A DNA stretch of 17,987 bases from DAOMNN01 sp964404505 (GTDB taxonomy: Bacteria; Pseudomonadota; Gammaproteobacteria; Burkholderiales; Rhodocyclaceae): NCBI GenBank assembly GCA_964404505.1, contig CAYOKH010000038.1, positions 1 to 17,987 on the forward strand, written 5' to 3'. Position numbers and translations under genes: made by a program. This document shows positions 1 through 6,618 of this stretch, one piece after another. The stretch's first letter is position 1; the number at the start of each line of letters is the position of its first letter. Below the pieces are notes generated by a model that saw only the letters and a program-made list of their open reading frames with translations, did no database searches and was not told the origin of the DNA.

Positions 1-708
1 ATGATCCCGAACTGCGCCGCCACGCGGCACGTTCATTTCGAACTCGATGGCTCCGGACCTGCACACCTCGAACCTCCAAGGCTCGAGGACTGGCCACAGG
101 TCACGTGGAAGGCCGACACGGAGGTCGCGACGCGCGTCAACCTCGACACGCTGACGCGGGACGAGGTCGCCTCATGGAAACCGGGGCAGACCCTGCTGCT
201 CAACGGCAGGATGCTGACCGGTCGAGATGCGGCCCACAAACGCATCCAGGAAATGCTCGACAGGGGCGAGAAGCTTCCGGTCGATGTCACCGACCGCGTC
301 ATCTACTACGTCGGCCCGGTCGACCCCGTACGCGACGAAGCGGTGGGACCTGCGGGCCCGACTACCGCGACGCGGATGGACAAGTTCACCCGCATGATGC
401 TGGAGCGGACCGGCCTCCTCTCGATGATCGGCAAGTCGGAGCGCGGTCCGACCGCAATCGAGGCGATCCGCGACAACAAGTCGGCCTACCTTATGGCGGT
501 CGGCGGCTCCGCCTATCTCGTCTCGAAGGCGATCAAATCCGCACGCGTCGTTGCCTTCGAAGACCTGGGGATGGAGGCGATCTACGAGTTCGAGGTACAG
601 GACATGCCGGTCACGGTGGCCGTCGATTCCAGCGGGACCAGCGTGCACGACACCGGGCCGCGGGAGTGGCAGATGAAGATCGGGAAGATTCCGGTCGCGA
701 TCGCCTGA
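1..708 (+). CDS. Class I fumarate hydratase, C-terminal part (5' end outside window)
   Basis: Fumarase interconverts fumarate and malate in the TCA cycle using an oxygen-sensitive [4Fe-4S] cluster. The 235 visible residues match the C-terminal third of E. coli FumA-type enzymes, including LLLNGRMLTGRDAAHKR, YYVGPVDPVRDE, GPAGPTTATRMDKFT and AYLMAVGGSAYLVSKAI. The ATG at base 1 is probably an internal Met, because single-chain class I fumarases are about 500 residues long and the homology runs straight into the window edge. A separate beta subunit, as in two-subunit fumarases, is less likely because the opening IPNCAATRHVHFELDGSGP is usually internal. It converges on the minus-strand operon that ends at 808, and no clear terminator was found between them. 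Its link to the rest of the locus is unknown. Confidence 0.93.
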   Translation: MIPNCAATRHVHFELDGSGPAHLEPPRLEDWPQVTWKADTEVATRVNLDTLTRDEVASWKPGQTLLLNGRMLTGRDAAHKRIQEMLDRGEKLPVDVTDRVIYYVGPVDPVRDEAVGPAGPTTATRMDKFTRMMLERTGLLSMIGKSERGPTAIEAIRDNKSAYLMAVGGSAYLVSKAIKSARVVAFEDLGMEAIYEFEVQDMPVTVAVDSSGTSVHDTGPREWQMKIGKIPVAIA

Positions 709-807
709 ATATCCTCGCTCTGCATCCCGAAGCGGAAACGGGACCCGGGCGGATGTCTGCACGGGCCTCGTTTCATACCTCACCGGCGGAGCCCGAAACG
801 GTCGGAA

Positions 808-987
808 TCAGCCTCCGAGATTCTCCATCAGGCTGAACACGATCAGTGCAAGCGGAAGGATGATCGCAAAGAAGATGATGCTGCGGTTCTTGAATGGGGC
901 CCCGCGACGTGCCTCGAGTGAGCGCAGGATCCAGTCGGCAGCGAAGTAAAGCGCGATCGCCGCGAGCGTGAACAAGACAATTTCCAT
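808..987 (-). CDS. Small two-helix membrane protein, last gene of the HCO-like operon
   Basis: This 59-residue protein starts MEIVLFTLAAIALYFAADW and ends FSLMENLGG. It has two hydrophobic segments, about residues 3-20 and 37-54, joined by a basic loop (RSLEARRGAPFKNR). The ATG at 987 lies 11 nt after the stop of the HCO-like gene and is preceded by a G-run (GGGGGGACC) that can serve as ribosome binding site. Tight spacing and membrane topology suggest a small accessory subunit or assembly factor of the upstream complex, comparable to the small subunits of other terminal oxidases. I do not recognise a named family. The gene is easy to miss because it is short and its frame stays open far upstream, through the HCO gene. 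Confidence 0.7.
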   Translation of the reverse strand: MEIVLFTLAAIALYFAADWILRSLEARRGAPFKNRSIIFFAIILPLALIVFSLMENLGG

Positions 988-998
988 GGTCCCCCCGT

Positions 999-2390
999 TT
1001 ATTCCGGCTGCGGTTCGAGTGCCGGTGGATTGCGCCCCGCCATCACGGAGCGGAAAACGATGATGAGGAACATCACGCCGGCAATGATCGCAATCAGTCC
1101 GCCCAGCCCCGCAAAGGCCATGCCGAGTATCTCCGGCAGATTCTCCAGGCCCTGTGCGCTGCCCGCGGTCTTGCGCTGCACGCCCTGCCCGCCAGACCAC
1201 GCCAGGCCGAGCACGTGCATGAGTTGGCCAACGCCGAAGACGTACGGCTGGACCGTCGCCATGCGACGAGGTACCGCACCGAAGCCCATGCGCGGCAACA
1301 GATGGAAGGTCAGCCCCATGAACGCGAGCGAGATTCCGACGATGCTCCCGTGATAGTGGGCCGGGACGATGGTGTTGCTCCCGGTGATCATGAAGCCGAG
1401 AATCCCGCCGACCCCGAACAGCAGCACCGAGAAGATGAGTGCCGCCCGCTCGGGATGCGCAAGCGGCGGAATGCTGCCGCGACCTGCGGCGACTACACCC
1501 CACAAAATCGCCAGTGAAACCGGGGCCGCCGCAAGACCGTTGCCGAATCCCATCATCCAGGTGAATGCGCGACGACTTTCGTAGGAATGCGCCTCATGAA
1601 TGTAGTAGATCCATGGCGTCAGTACGATCGCGACAATTCCCACCAGAAACAGGATCACCAGCAGCCGCGGACTGATGCTGATGCGCACGCCCGATACGCT
1701 GGCCAGCCACAACCACACCACCAGCACGAGCTGCGTATGCATGAACTGCAACACGTGTCCGCCACCCCAGAAAAGCACCTCGTAGTATTCCTTGTCGACC
1801 ACGAACTCCGGAATCCTGGACCAGGTCCAGCCCACCGCCAGTACCGACACCAGCGCTGCGATCATCGCGGTCTTCATGCCGAACCACAGCACGCCGGCGT
1901 TGCTTCCGGTGAATGCGGCCCTGACCGGTGTGACCAGGCTGTGAAGGACCAGCACAAGAAAGCCGGCGCCGAAGACCACCAGCCCGCCGAGGAAGAGTGG
2001 ATGATTCAGGACCGGCACGTAGTTGGCCATGATCGGCTTGTTCGCACCGAGAAAGGGCGAGGCGGTCATGATCAGTGTCCCCGCCACGGCAAGCCACAGC
2101 GCCGACCACGCCAGCGGCAGCGCCTTCGGGTGCGGATTGAGACTCCACAGAATTCCGGCGAAGGCGAGGAACCACACCAGCACCGAGAGATCCACGTGCA
2201 CGACCAGCGCGATGTGGAAGAAGTCGACCCACGGAAAGACGTCGCTGATGTAGGGAACCCGCGACAACACGATCAGCACTGCGAAAAGTCCCGACAGTAC
2301 GAGCGAACCCACCGCCAGATACAGCCAGCCACGCGCCACGCGCCGGGTTTCGCCCTCGGGGACTGCGAGGGTATAGGAAAATTGACTCAC
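999..2390 (-). CDS. Divergent heme-copper oxidase/NO reductase-like subunit I
   Basis: This 463-residue integral membrane protein has about 12 hydrophobic segments and the HCO subunit I fold. Helix II carries His65 in VVHVDLSVLVW, resembling NorB. Helix VI carries the putative CuB ligand His212 in GGGHVLQF. Helix X carries His345 and His347 in PAHYHGSIVG for the two hemes. The usual adjacent His-His of helix VII is absent; the region reads YYIHEAHSYES (His265, Glu266, His268). There is no HPEVY-type tyrosine and no canonical NorB glutamate pattern. This fits an NO reductase-like or otherwise specialised family (compare the gNOR/eNOR types proposed in the literature) better than an O2 reductase, but I cannot assign the family. 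The start is GTG at 2390 with only a weak GAGAAG ribosome site. It sits in an operon after the cytochrome b/FeS fusion, which is its likely electron donor. Confidence 0.85.
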   Translation of the reverse strand: MSQFSYTLAVPEGETRRVARGWLYLAVGSLVLSGLFAVLIVLSRVPYISDVFPWVDFFHIALVVHVDLSVLVWFLAFAGILWSLNPHPKALPLAWSALWLAVAGTLIMTASPFLGANKPIMANYVPVLNHPLFLGGLVVFGAGFLVLVLHSLVTPVRAAFTGSNAGVLWFGMKTAMIAALVSVLAVGWTWSRIPEFVVDKEYYEVLFWGGGHVLQFMHTQLVLVVWLWLASVSGVRISISPRLLVILFLVGIVAIVLTPWIYYIHEAHSYESRRAFTWMMGFGNGLAAAPVSLAILWGVVAAGRGSIPPLAHPERAALIFSVLLFGVGGILGFMITGSNTIVPAHYHGSIVGISLAFMGLTFHLLPRMGFGAVPRRMATVQPYVFGVGQLMHVLGLAWSGGQGVQRKTAGSAQGLENLPEILGMAFAGLGGLIAIIAGVMFLIIVFRSVMAGRNPPALEPQPE

Positions 2391-2436
2391 TGAGGCTTCT
2401 CTATCCGGATTGCATGTCGCGCGTGCGCACGAGCCG

Positions 2437-2943
2437 CTATCTTATCAAAACGAAGCCGCCACGCTCCGCTATGAAGTCGACGACGAGCATGCGCCCGGGC
2501 TCCAGTGTCACATCGACGGCCTTGACGTGGTCGAAGCCCTCCGTCCTGACATCGTCGCGCATGCGCAACTCCAGCCTGTGCTCGCCGGGGGACACGGTGA
2601 AGGATTCATATACGTAGGCCGCCCCGTCGCGCGACAGGCCGGTCGGCCGCACCACCTTGCTGAATACCGTACCTCCGTCAAGATCGAACTCGATCGTCAG
2701 ATTCGACCGCTCGCGCGGACAATCCATCGGAATGCGCGCCCCCGGTGGCAGGCGAGCCAGTTGTGCCGCGCTTATCTCCCGGCACTCGCCGACGATTTTC
2801 CCCGAGTGGGCAAAACTGACCTTTATCACCGACTGATCGGTCCCCAGGTATGTATATGCGGGTGAAGTGGCGAAGTAGCCGACAAACGCCATCAACAGTG
2901 CATAGGCCACGAACTGCCCGGCGTATCTTGCGAACTGGCTCAT
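2437..2943 (-). CDS. Uncharacterised membrane-anchored periplasmic protein
   Basis: The protein has 168 residues. One N-terminal hydrophobic helix (about residues 9-26, VAYALLMAFVGYFA) is followed by a soluble, probably periplasmic, beta-rich domain. That domain contains IKVSFAHSGKIVGECREIS, PMDCPRERSNL and SPGEHRLELRMRDD. The two cysteines (in GECRE and MDCPR) could form a disulfide or bind a metal. I do not recognise the family. The ATG at 2943 lies 2 nt after the stop of the upstream cytochrome b fusion and has a G-run ribosome site 7 nt upstream; a GTG at 2949 overlapping that stop is the alternative start. The gene lies between the cytochrome b fusion and the HCO-like gene, so it is probably a subunit or assembly factor of that complex. 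Confidence 0.8.
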   Translation of the reverse strand: MSQFARYAGQFVAYALLMAFVGYFATSPAYTYLGTDQSVIKVSFAHSGKIVGECREISAAQLARLPPGARIPMDCPRERSNLTIEFDLDGGTVFSKVVRPTGLSRDGAAYVYESFTVSPGEHRLELRMRDDVRTEGFDHVKAVDVTLEPGRMLVVDFIAERGGFVLIR

Positions 2944-2945
2944 GG

Positions 2946-4523
2946 TCACGCCCCCCCGCCCGATTCGACCGCAACCGGCTGTGCAACCGGTTTCTCCTTC
3001 GCGCCCATTCCACCCAAGTCTTCACGGAAGGAACCGATCTCGCGCCTGAGGGAAGTCAGGTCAGTGGACGATGCCCAGCGCACGCGCACGCGCTCCCGCT
3101 CAACCCGTCCCCGCAGCTGCGGTGGCCGCTCGCCATTCAGGCGCTGCTCCATCCAGGTGTTGCCGAGCCGGTGCAGGCAATCACCTTCGCAGCAGCCGGT
3201 GACCAGAACGCCGTCGGCCTTCCGGTCGCGCAACGCGTAGTCGATCAGCGACGGCGGCAGCATGCCGGTGCACGGCAGACTCAAGGCTGCGACGTCCGCC
3301 CCCCGGAGTTGCTTCACCATCGCAGCATGGTCGCAGCCATACACGATGATCCGGGCGTCTCCGCTCAGTCCCGCCAGCGCGGTGTCCATTTCGTCGCGCA
3401 GCCGGCGGAACGAGAACTGCGGCAGTTCGATGCCGGTAGCGAGGTCCTCGGACTTGCGGAACGGCGTTGCCGACGGGCAGGATCCGGCACAAATGCCGCA
3501 ACTGACGCACAGATCGGGGTCGATTACCACTTCCTGCCTGTGCGCGCGTCCGTCAGAACGAGGGCGCATCGTGAGTGCGCCGTAGGGGCAGTCGTTCGCA
3601 CACCACGTGCACCCGCTGCAATGCTCGAGATCGATCTGCGCCGCCGGTTCGGGTTTCTTGCGCGGCAACCAGGGAAACGCCATCAGCAGGAACGTGAGCG
3701 CCGTGAGCAGGATCCATACGGGTCCGACACCGAGCGTGTCGATGACCGGGTAGATGAACAGATAGAACCAATCCAGTGAGAGTTCGCCCGCCACTGCTGA
3801 AAGATCGGCCATCTCGTGGCTGACCGCCGGCTTGACGAGGGACAGTACCAGCAGCGCAATCAAACTCCCCGCCATCAGCGTGCGCGGCGGATTGATGTTG
3901 GGCATCGCGATCCGCATGACGTGGAACCAGATTCCGAACACCAGGAACAGCGGGATGCCGATCAGGTGCAGGAAACCCATCAGCGTGAAGAAGCGATCGG
4001 ACAATGCCTCCTGGGAGATGAAGTTGCGTGCGATCGGATCGGTGAAGATCGGCAGCCAGTCCATGTACTCGGCGCTGACGAGGGCGATGTACTGCGCCAG
4101 CATGTCCCATACCAGCCAGTAACCGGTGATGCCGAGCAGGAACACCATCCACAGCAGGGGCACGCCGGTAAGCCAGGAATACCAGCGGACACCGCGGTAA
4201 CGGTCGCGGACGAATTCGCGGAACAGATGCAGCAGCATCGTGACCACGGCCGCGTCGGACGCATAGCGGTGCAGGCTGCGCATGACGCCGCCGAGCCACC
4301 ACTGATCATGTGTGAGCCGCTCGACCGACTGGAAAGCGCCGAAGACGCTGGTCTCGAAGAATGCGAAAAGATAGAGGCCGCTGACGAGGACGATCCAGAA
4401 AAAATAGATCGTCATCGCCCCGAGGTGGAAAAACGGGTTGCAGCCGGGGCCGAAGACCTGCGTGAACCGGTCCTCGATCCGGGTCAGGACCGCCTGCGAT
4501 GCCTGGCGAAGTGTGGTAGCCAA
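2946..4523 (-). CDS. Cytochrome b6-like / 2x[4Fe-4S] / MvhD-like fusion protein
   Basis: This 525-residue fusion has three parts. Residues about 35-285 are a cytochrome b N-terminal module with both bis-His pairs of the b6 type: His85 and His99 on one helix, His186 and His201 on another. Residues 301-350 are a 2[4Fe-4S] ferredoxin with Cys302/305/308/312 and Cys339/342/345/349. Residues about 390-500 resemble MvhD/FlpD, the delta subunit that passes electrons to heterodisulfide reductase, with YGCDH, LPCTG and GADGVLVTG-like KADGVLVTGCCEGDC. No HdrA or hydrogenase is visible. I infer an electron-entry subunit for the neighbouring HCO-like protein, exchanging electrons with quinols or a low-potential carrier. 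I chose TTG 4523 because AGGA lies 6 nt upstream and the predicted transcript begins near 4547. The longer in-frame TTG at 4568 would precede that start and has no ribosome site. Confidence 0.88.
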   Translation of the reverse strand: MATTLRQASQAVLTRIEDRFTQVFGPGCNPFFHLGAMTIYFFWIVLVSGLYLFAFFETSVFGAFQSVERLTHDQWWLGGVMRSLHRYASDAAVVTMLLHLFREFVRDRYRGVRWYSWLTGVPLLWMVFLLGITGYWLVWDMLAQYIALVSAEYMDWLPIFTDPIARNFISQEALSDRFFTLMGFLHLIGIPLFLVFGIWFHVMRIAMPNINPPRTLMAGSLIALLVLSLVKPAVSHEMADLSAVAGELSLDWFYLFIYPVIDTLGVGPVWILLTALTFLLMAFPWLPRKKPEPAAQIDLEHCSGCTWCANDCPYGALTMRPRSDGRAHRQEVVIDPDLCVSCGICAGSCPSATPFRKSEDLATGIELPQFSFRRLRDEMDTALAGLSGDARIIVYGCDHAAMVKQLRGADVAALSLPCTGMLPPSLIDYALRDRKADGVLVTGCCEGDCLHRLGNTWMEQRLNGERPPQLRGRVERERVRVRWASSTDLTSLRREIGSFREDLGGMGAKEKPVAQPVAVESGGGA

Positions 4524-4568
4524 GGTCGTTCCTCTCTGCTGGATTTTGAGAGGATTCTCTACCCCCAA
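4523..4568 (-). promoter_or_regulatory. -10 element and short leader of the cytochrome b fusion operon
   Basis: On the minus strand the hexamer GAGAAT (4559-4554) matches 4 of 6 bases of the sigma70 -10 consensus. It lies 22 nt downstream of the FNR/DNR-type box at 4582-4595, which predicts a start near 4547. The remaining leader of about 24 nt contains AGAGAGGAACGACC directly before the TTG start. No -35 is expected at class II activator promoters. Confidence 0.5.
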
Positions 4569-4581
4569 ATTTCAGGAAACA

Positions 4582-4595
4582 ATGATTCAGATCAA
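4582..4595 (-). promoter_or_regulatory. FNR/DNR-type binding site of the cytochrome b/HCO-like operon
   Basis: The minus strand reads TTGATCTGAATCAT, matching 9 of 10 defined positions of TTGAT-N4-ATCAA. It overlaps the stop codon of the sco gene and is centred about 41.5 nt before the predicted transcription start. This is the standard position for activation by FNR, ANR, DNR or NNR-type regulators, which sense anoxia or NO. Which regulator binds cannot be read from the site. Confidence 0.6.
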
Positions 4596-5434
4596 CCGGT
4601 GCCGGCGCGCCTGCGGCGGAACACGAATTCGCGCAGCAGGAACGCGATCGTCGAGCCGATGATCAGAAGTCCGATCGCCATCCCGATGAACAGGGAATAG
4701 TCGAAGTAGTAGCGGTCCTGCTTGGGATCATACGTGGTGCAGAACAGACGCACCCGATTACCCAGCGCTTCCAGTGCCGTCTGCTCGGTACGTCCTCCGA
4801 ACACGAGTTGCTTGAGCGGTTCGACGAGCAGCGGCGTGTTGAAGACCTCACCGTATACCTGCCGGTAGATGACGCGCTCCTGATCGATGACGCTCGTCTG
4901 GACCAGATGATCGAAACCCCTTGGAGACGGGTAGTAGACGAACCCGAGCTCGGCGGCCAAGGCCTCGATCGTCTCCGGATCGGTACTGAGGAACTCCCAG
5001 TTCGGCAAGCTGACGCCCTGCTCGCGGGCGTAGGAACGCATCGCCTCGGGGGTATCCCGCGCGGTATCGAAACCGATCGTCAGAACCGTGAAGCTGTCCT
5101 GCCCCAGGGCGCTGCGCGCGATCTGCACGACTCTGGACAGGTGCTGGGTGGATAGCGAACAGGTGTGGTAGCAGCTCGTGAAGACGAGCTGGATCGCGAG
5201 CGGTTGCCCGTCGTAGTCGCTCAGCTTCACTTCCCGGCCGCCGCCATTGACGAAACGGTGATCGCCCAGCTTGCGCCCGAGGGCCTCCTGGCTGTAGCGC
5301 AGCGTAGTCTGGTAGTCGAACTCGGAGAACCGTTCCGGGTAGGTCTCCGTGTCCTCCTGCTCCGCGTGAGCGTTCGCGGACACGAGGATCGTCACGAAAA
5401 ACAGGGCAAGGAACAGGGAGTAACGCGTGAACAT
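4592..5434 (-). CDS. SCO1/SenC-family copper chaperone with C-terminal membrane anchor
   Basis: Sco proteins are periplasmic thioredoxin-fold proteins that deliver copper to, or reduce, the CuA site of HCO subunit II. This 280-residue protein has an N-terminal signal sequence (SLFLALFFVTILVSANAHA). The copper-binding CxxxC is in FTSCYHTCSLS (Cys88, Cys92), and the third ligand His176 is in PRGFDHLVQ. A C-terminal transmembrane helix spans about residues 247-267, followed by an arginine-rich tail (REFVFRRRR). Most Sco proteins are anchored at the N-terminus, so the C-terminal anchor is notable. An extra Cys232 precedes it. A CuA subunit is encoded at 8323-8868, its obvious client, and a SenC gene also accompanies norSY in ammonia oxidisers. 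The start ATG 5434 has AGGTAG upstream. Confidence 0.9.
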   Translation of the reverse strand: MFTRYSLFLALFFVTILVSANAHAEQEDTETYPERFSEFDYQTTLRYSQEALGRKLGDHRFVNGGGREVKLSDYDGQPLAIQLVFTSCYHTCSLSTQHLSRVVQIARSALGQDSFTVLTIGFDTARDTPEAMRSYAREQGVSLPNWEFLSTDPETIEALAAELGFVYYPSPRGFDHLVQTSVIDQERVIYRQVYGEVFNTPLLVEPLKQLVFGGRTEQTALEALGNRVRLFCTTYDPKQDRYYFDYSLFIGMAIGLLIIGSTIAFLLREFVFRRRRAGTG

Positions 5435-5600
5435 GATCTACCTGAGCCGGACAAGCCGGTACCGAACAAAAAATGCATGAACCCGAGCGGCGCAATTCGG
5501 CCCTGCCTGATTGTGCCCACTACCGGGACCCTCGTGCACAGTATGTGACAAGCCGTTGGTGAGTTGCGTCAGGCGCAGCCGGATCAGACCCTCCGAAACC

Positions 5601-6467
5601 CTATCCCAGCAAGTGCACGTCGGCGATCGCGGCAGCGAGCAGCAGCGTAAGTTGCACCAGCGACGCATGGAAGTTGGCCCGTGCCATCTTTTCCGACGGA
5701 TCCCTCAGCAGCTGCACGTTCTTGTACAGGAAAAGTGCCCCCCCTGTACATGCCCCGAGCAGGTAGATCCATCCCATGCCGTACCACATCGGAAGCAGCG
5801 ACACCCCGACCAGCATCAGCGTGTTGACGAATATGACTTGAGCCGCCTTCCGGTCGCCCACGACCACCGGCAGCATCGGCACGCCGGCCGCCTCGTAATC
5901 CTTGTGCAGAACGATCGCGAGACTCCAGAAATGCGACGGGGTCCACAGGAACAGCACCACCGCAAGGATGATGGGCAACGCACTGAGACCGGGATCGACC
6001 GCAGCGGCGCCGGCCAGCACCGCGAAGCTCCCGGCGAGTCCGCCGAACACGATGTTAAGCCAGGTACGTCGCTTGAGCCAGGACGTATAGACGATCGAAT
6101 AGACGAACGCACCGAGGAAGACGTACAACGCGGACACCGCGTTGAGGGAGACGGCCGCCAGCGCAACCGAGGCGACAAGCATCAGTCCCAGAATGACGAG
6201 AAAGTAAGGCCCATGTTTCAACGCACCCGTGACGAACGGCCGATTGCTCGTCCGGTTCATCTGCGCATCGAGATCACGCTCCATGTATTGGTTATAGCCA
6301 CCCGCGCTCGCGGACGACATCAGGACCGCAATCGCCAGCGCCACGATCTGCCATGTTTCCAGCCCGGGCCCGGGCGTAATGGCAATGCCGGCCAGCGCGG
6401 TAAACGCAATTGTGAATCCGATTCGAAGCTTGAAAACGTTCGAAAGCTGCCTGACCAGAATGCTCAT
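5601..6467 (-). CDS. ctaB: Protoheme IX farnesyltransferase (heme O synthase)
   Basis: CtaB/CyoE adds a farnesyl group to heme b to make heme O, the precursor of heme A, within the inner membrane. The 288 residues form about 8-9 hydrophobic helices. The prenyltransferase signature begins at about residue 58: YNQYMERDLDAQMNRTSNRP, where Glu63 replaces the first Asp of the usual NxxxDxD pattern. The second conserved block SWLKRRTWLNIVFGGLAGS lies near residues 143-162. Together with ctaA at 10381 it implies that an HCO in this cell, probably one encoded here, carries heme O or A. It starts after the terminator of the NorSY-like operon, so it probably has its own promoter, though I could not recognise one. 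A 166-bp gap without clear signals separates it from sco. Confidence 0.93.
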   Translation of the reverse strand: MSILVRQLSNVFKLRIGFTIAFTALAGIAITPGPGLETWQIVALAIAVLMSSASAGGYNQYMERDLDAQMNRTSNRPFVTGALKHGPYFLVILGLMLVASVALAAVSLNAVSALYVFLGAFVYSIVYTSWLKRRTWLNIVFGGLAGSFAVLAGAAAVDPGLSALPIILAVVLFLWTPSHFWSLAIVLHKDYEAAGVPMLPVVVGDRKAAQVIFVNTLMLVGVSLLPMWYGMGWIYLLGACTGGALFLYKNVQLLRDPSEKMARANFHASLVQLTLLLAAAIADVHLLG

Positions 6468-6574
6468 GTCAGAATGCTCATGCTAGCCTCTCGTTGGTAG
6501 ACAACCGGCCGCGGTTTGAATGCCCACTGGGCCTTTTAGTGAATGCAGTTCGACCAATCCGCTGCAGGCCTTGC

Positions 6575-6611
6575 AAAAAACCGAGGAGCGGGCGCAGGGC
6601 CCGCCCCTCGG
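6575..6611 (-). terminator. Intrinsic terminator of the NorSY-like operon
   Basis: A GC-rich inverted repeat at 6581-6611 pairs CCGAGG with CCTCGG and GCGGGC with GCCCGC around a five-base loop, with one mismatched pair in the stem. On the minus strand it is followed by TTTTTT (6580-6575). It lies 8 nt past the stop of the subunit I gene, so it separates that operon from ctaB. Confidence 0.85.
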
Positions 6612-6618
6612 TGTCAGA

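Noticed and set aside
709..807. Possible terminator between fumarase and the convergent operon (TCCCG/CGGGA repeat)
   Set aside because: It is a short stem with a nine-base loop and no T-run on either strand, too weak to call.
1587..2393. Long plus-strand frame opposite the HCO-like gene, rich in His, Gln and Arg
   Set aside because: Its composition is the usual antisense image of a hydrophobic membrane protein gene; the minus-strand product is clearly real.
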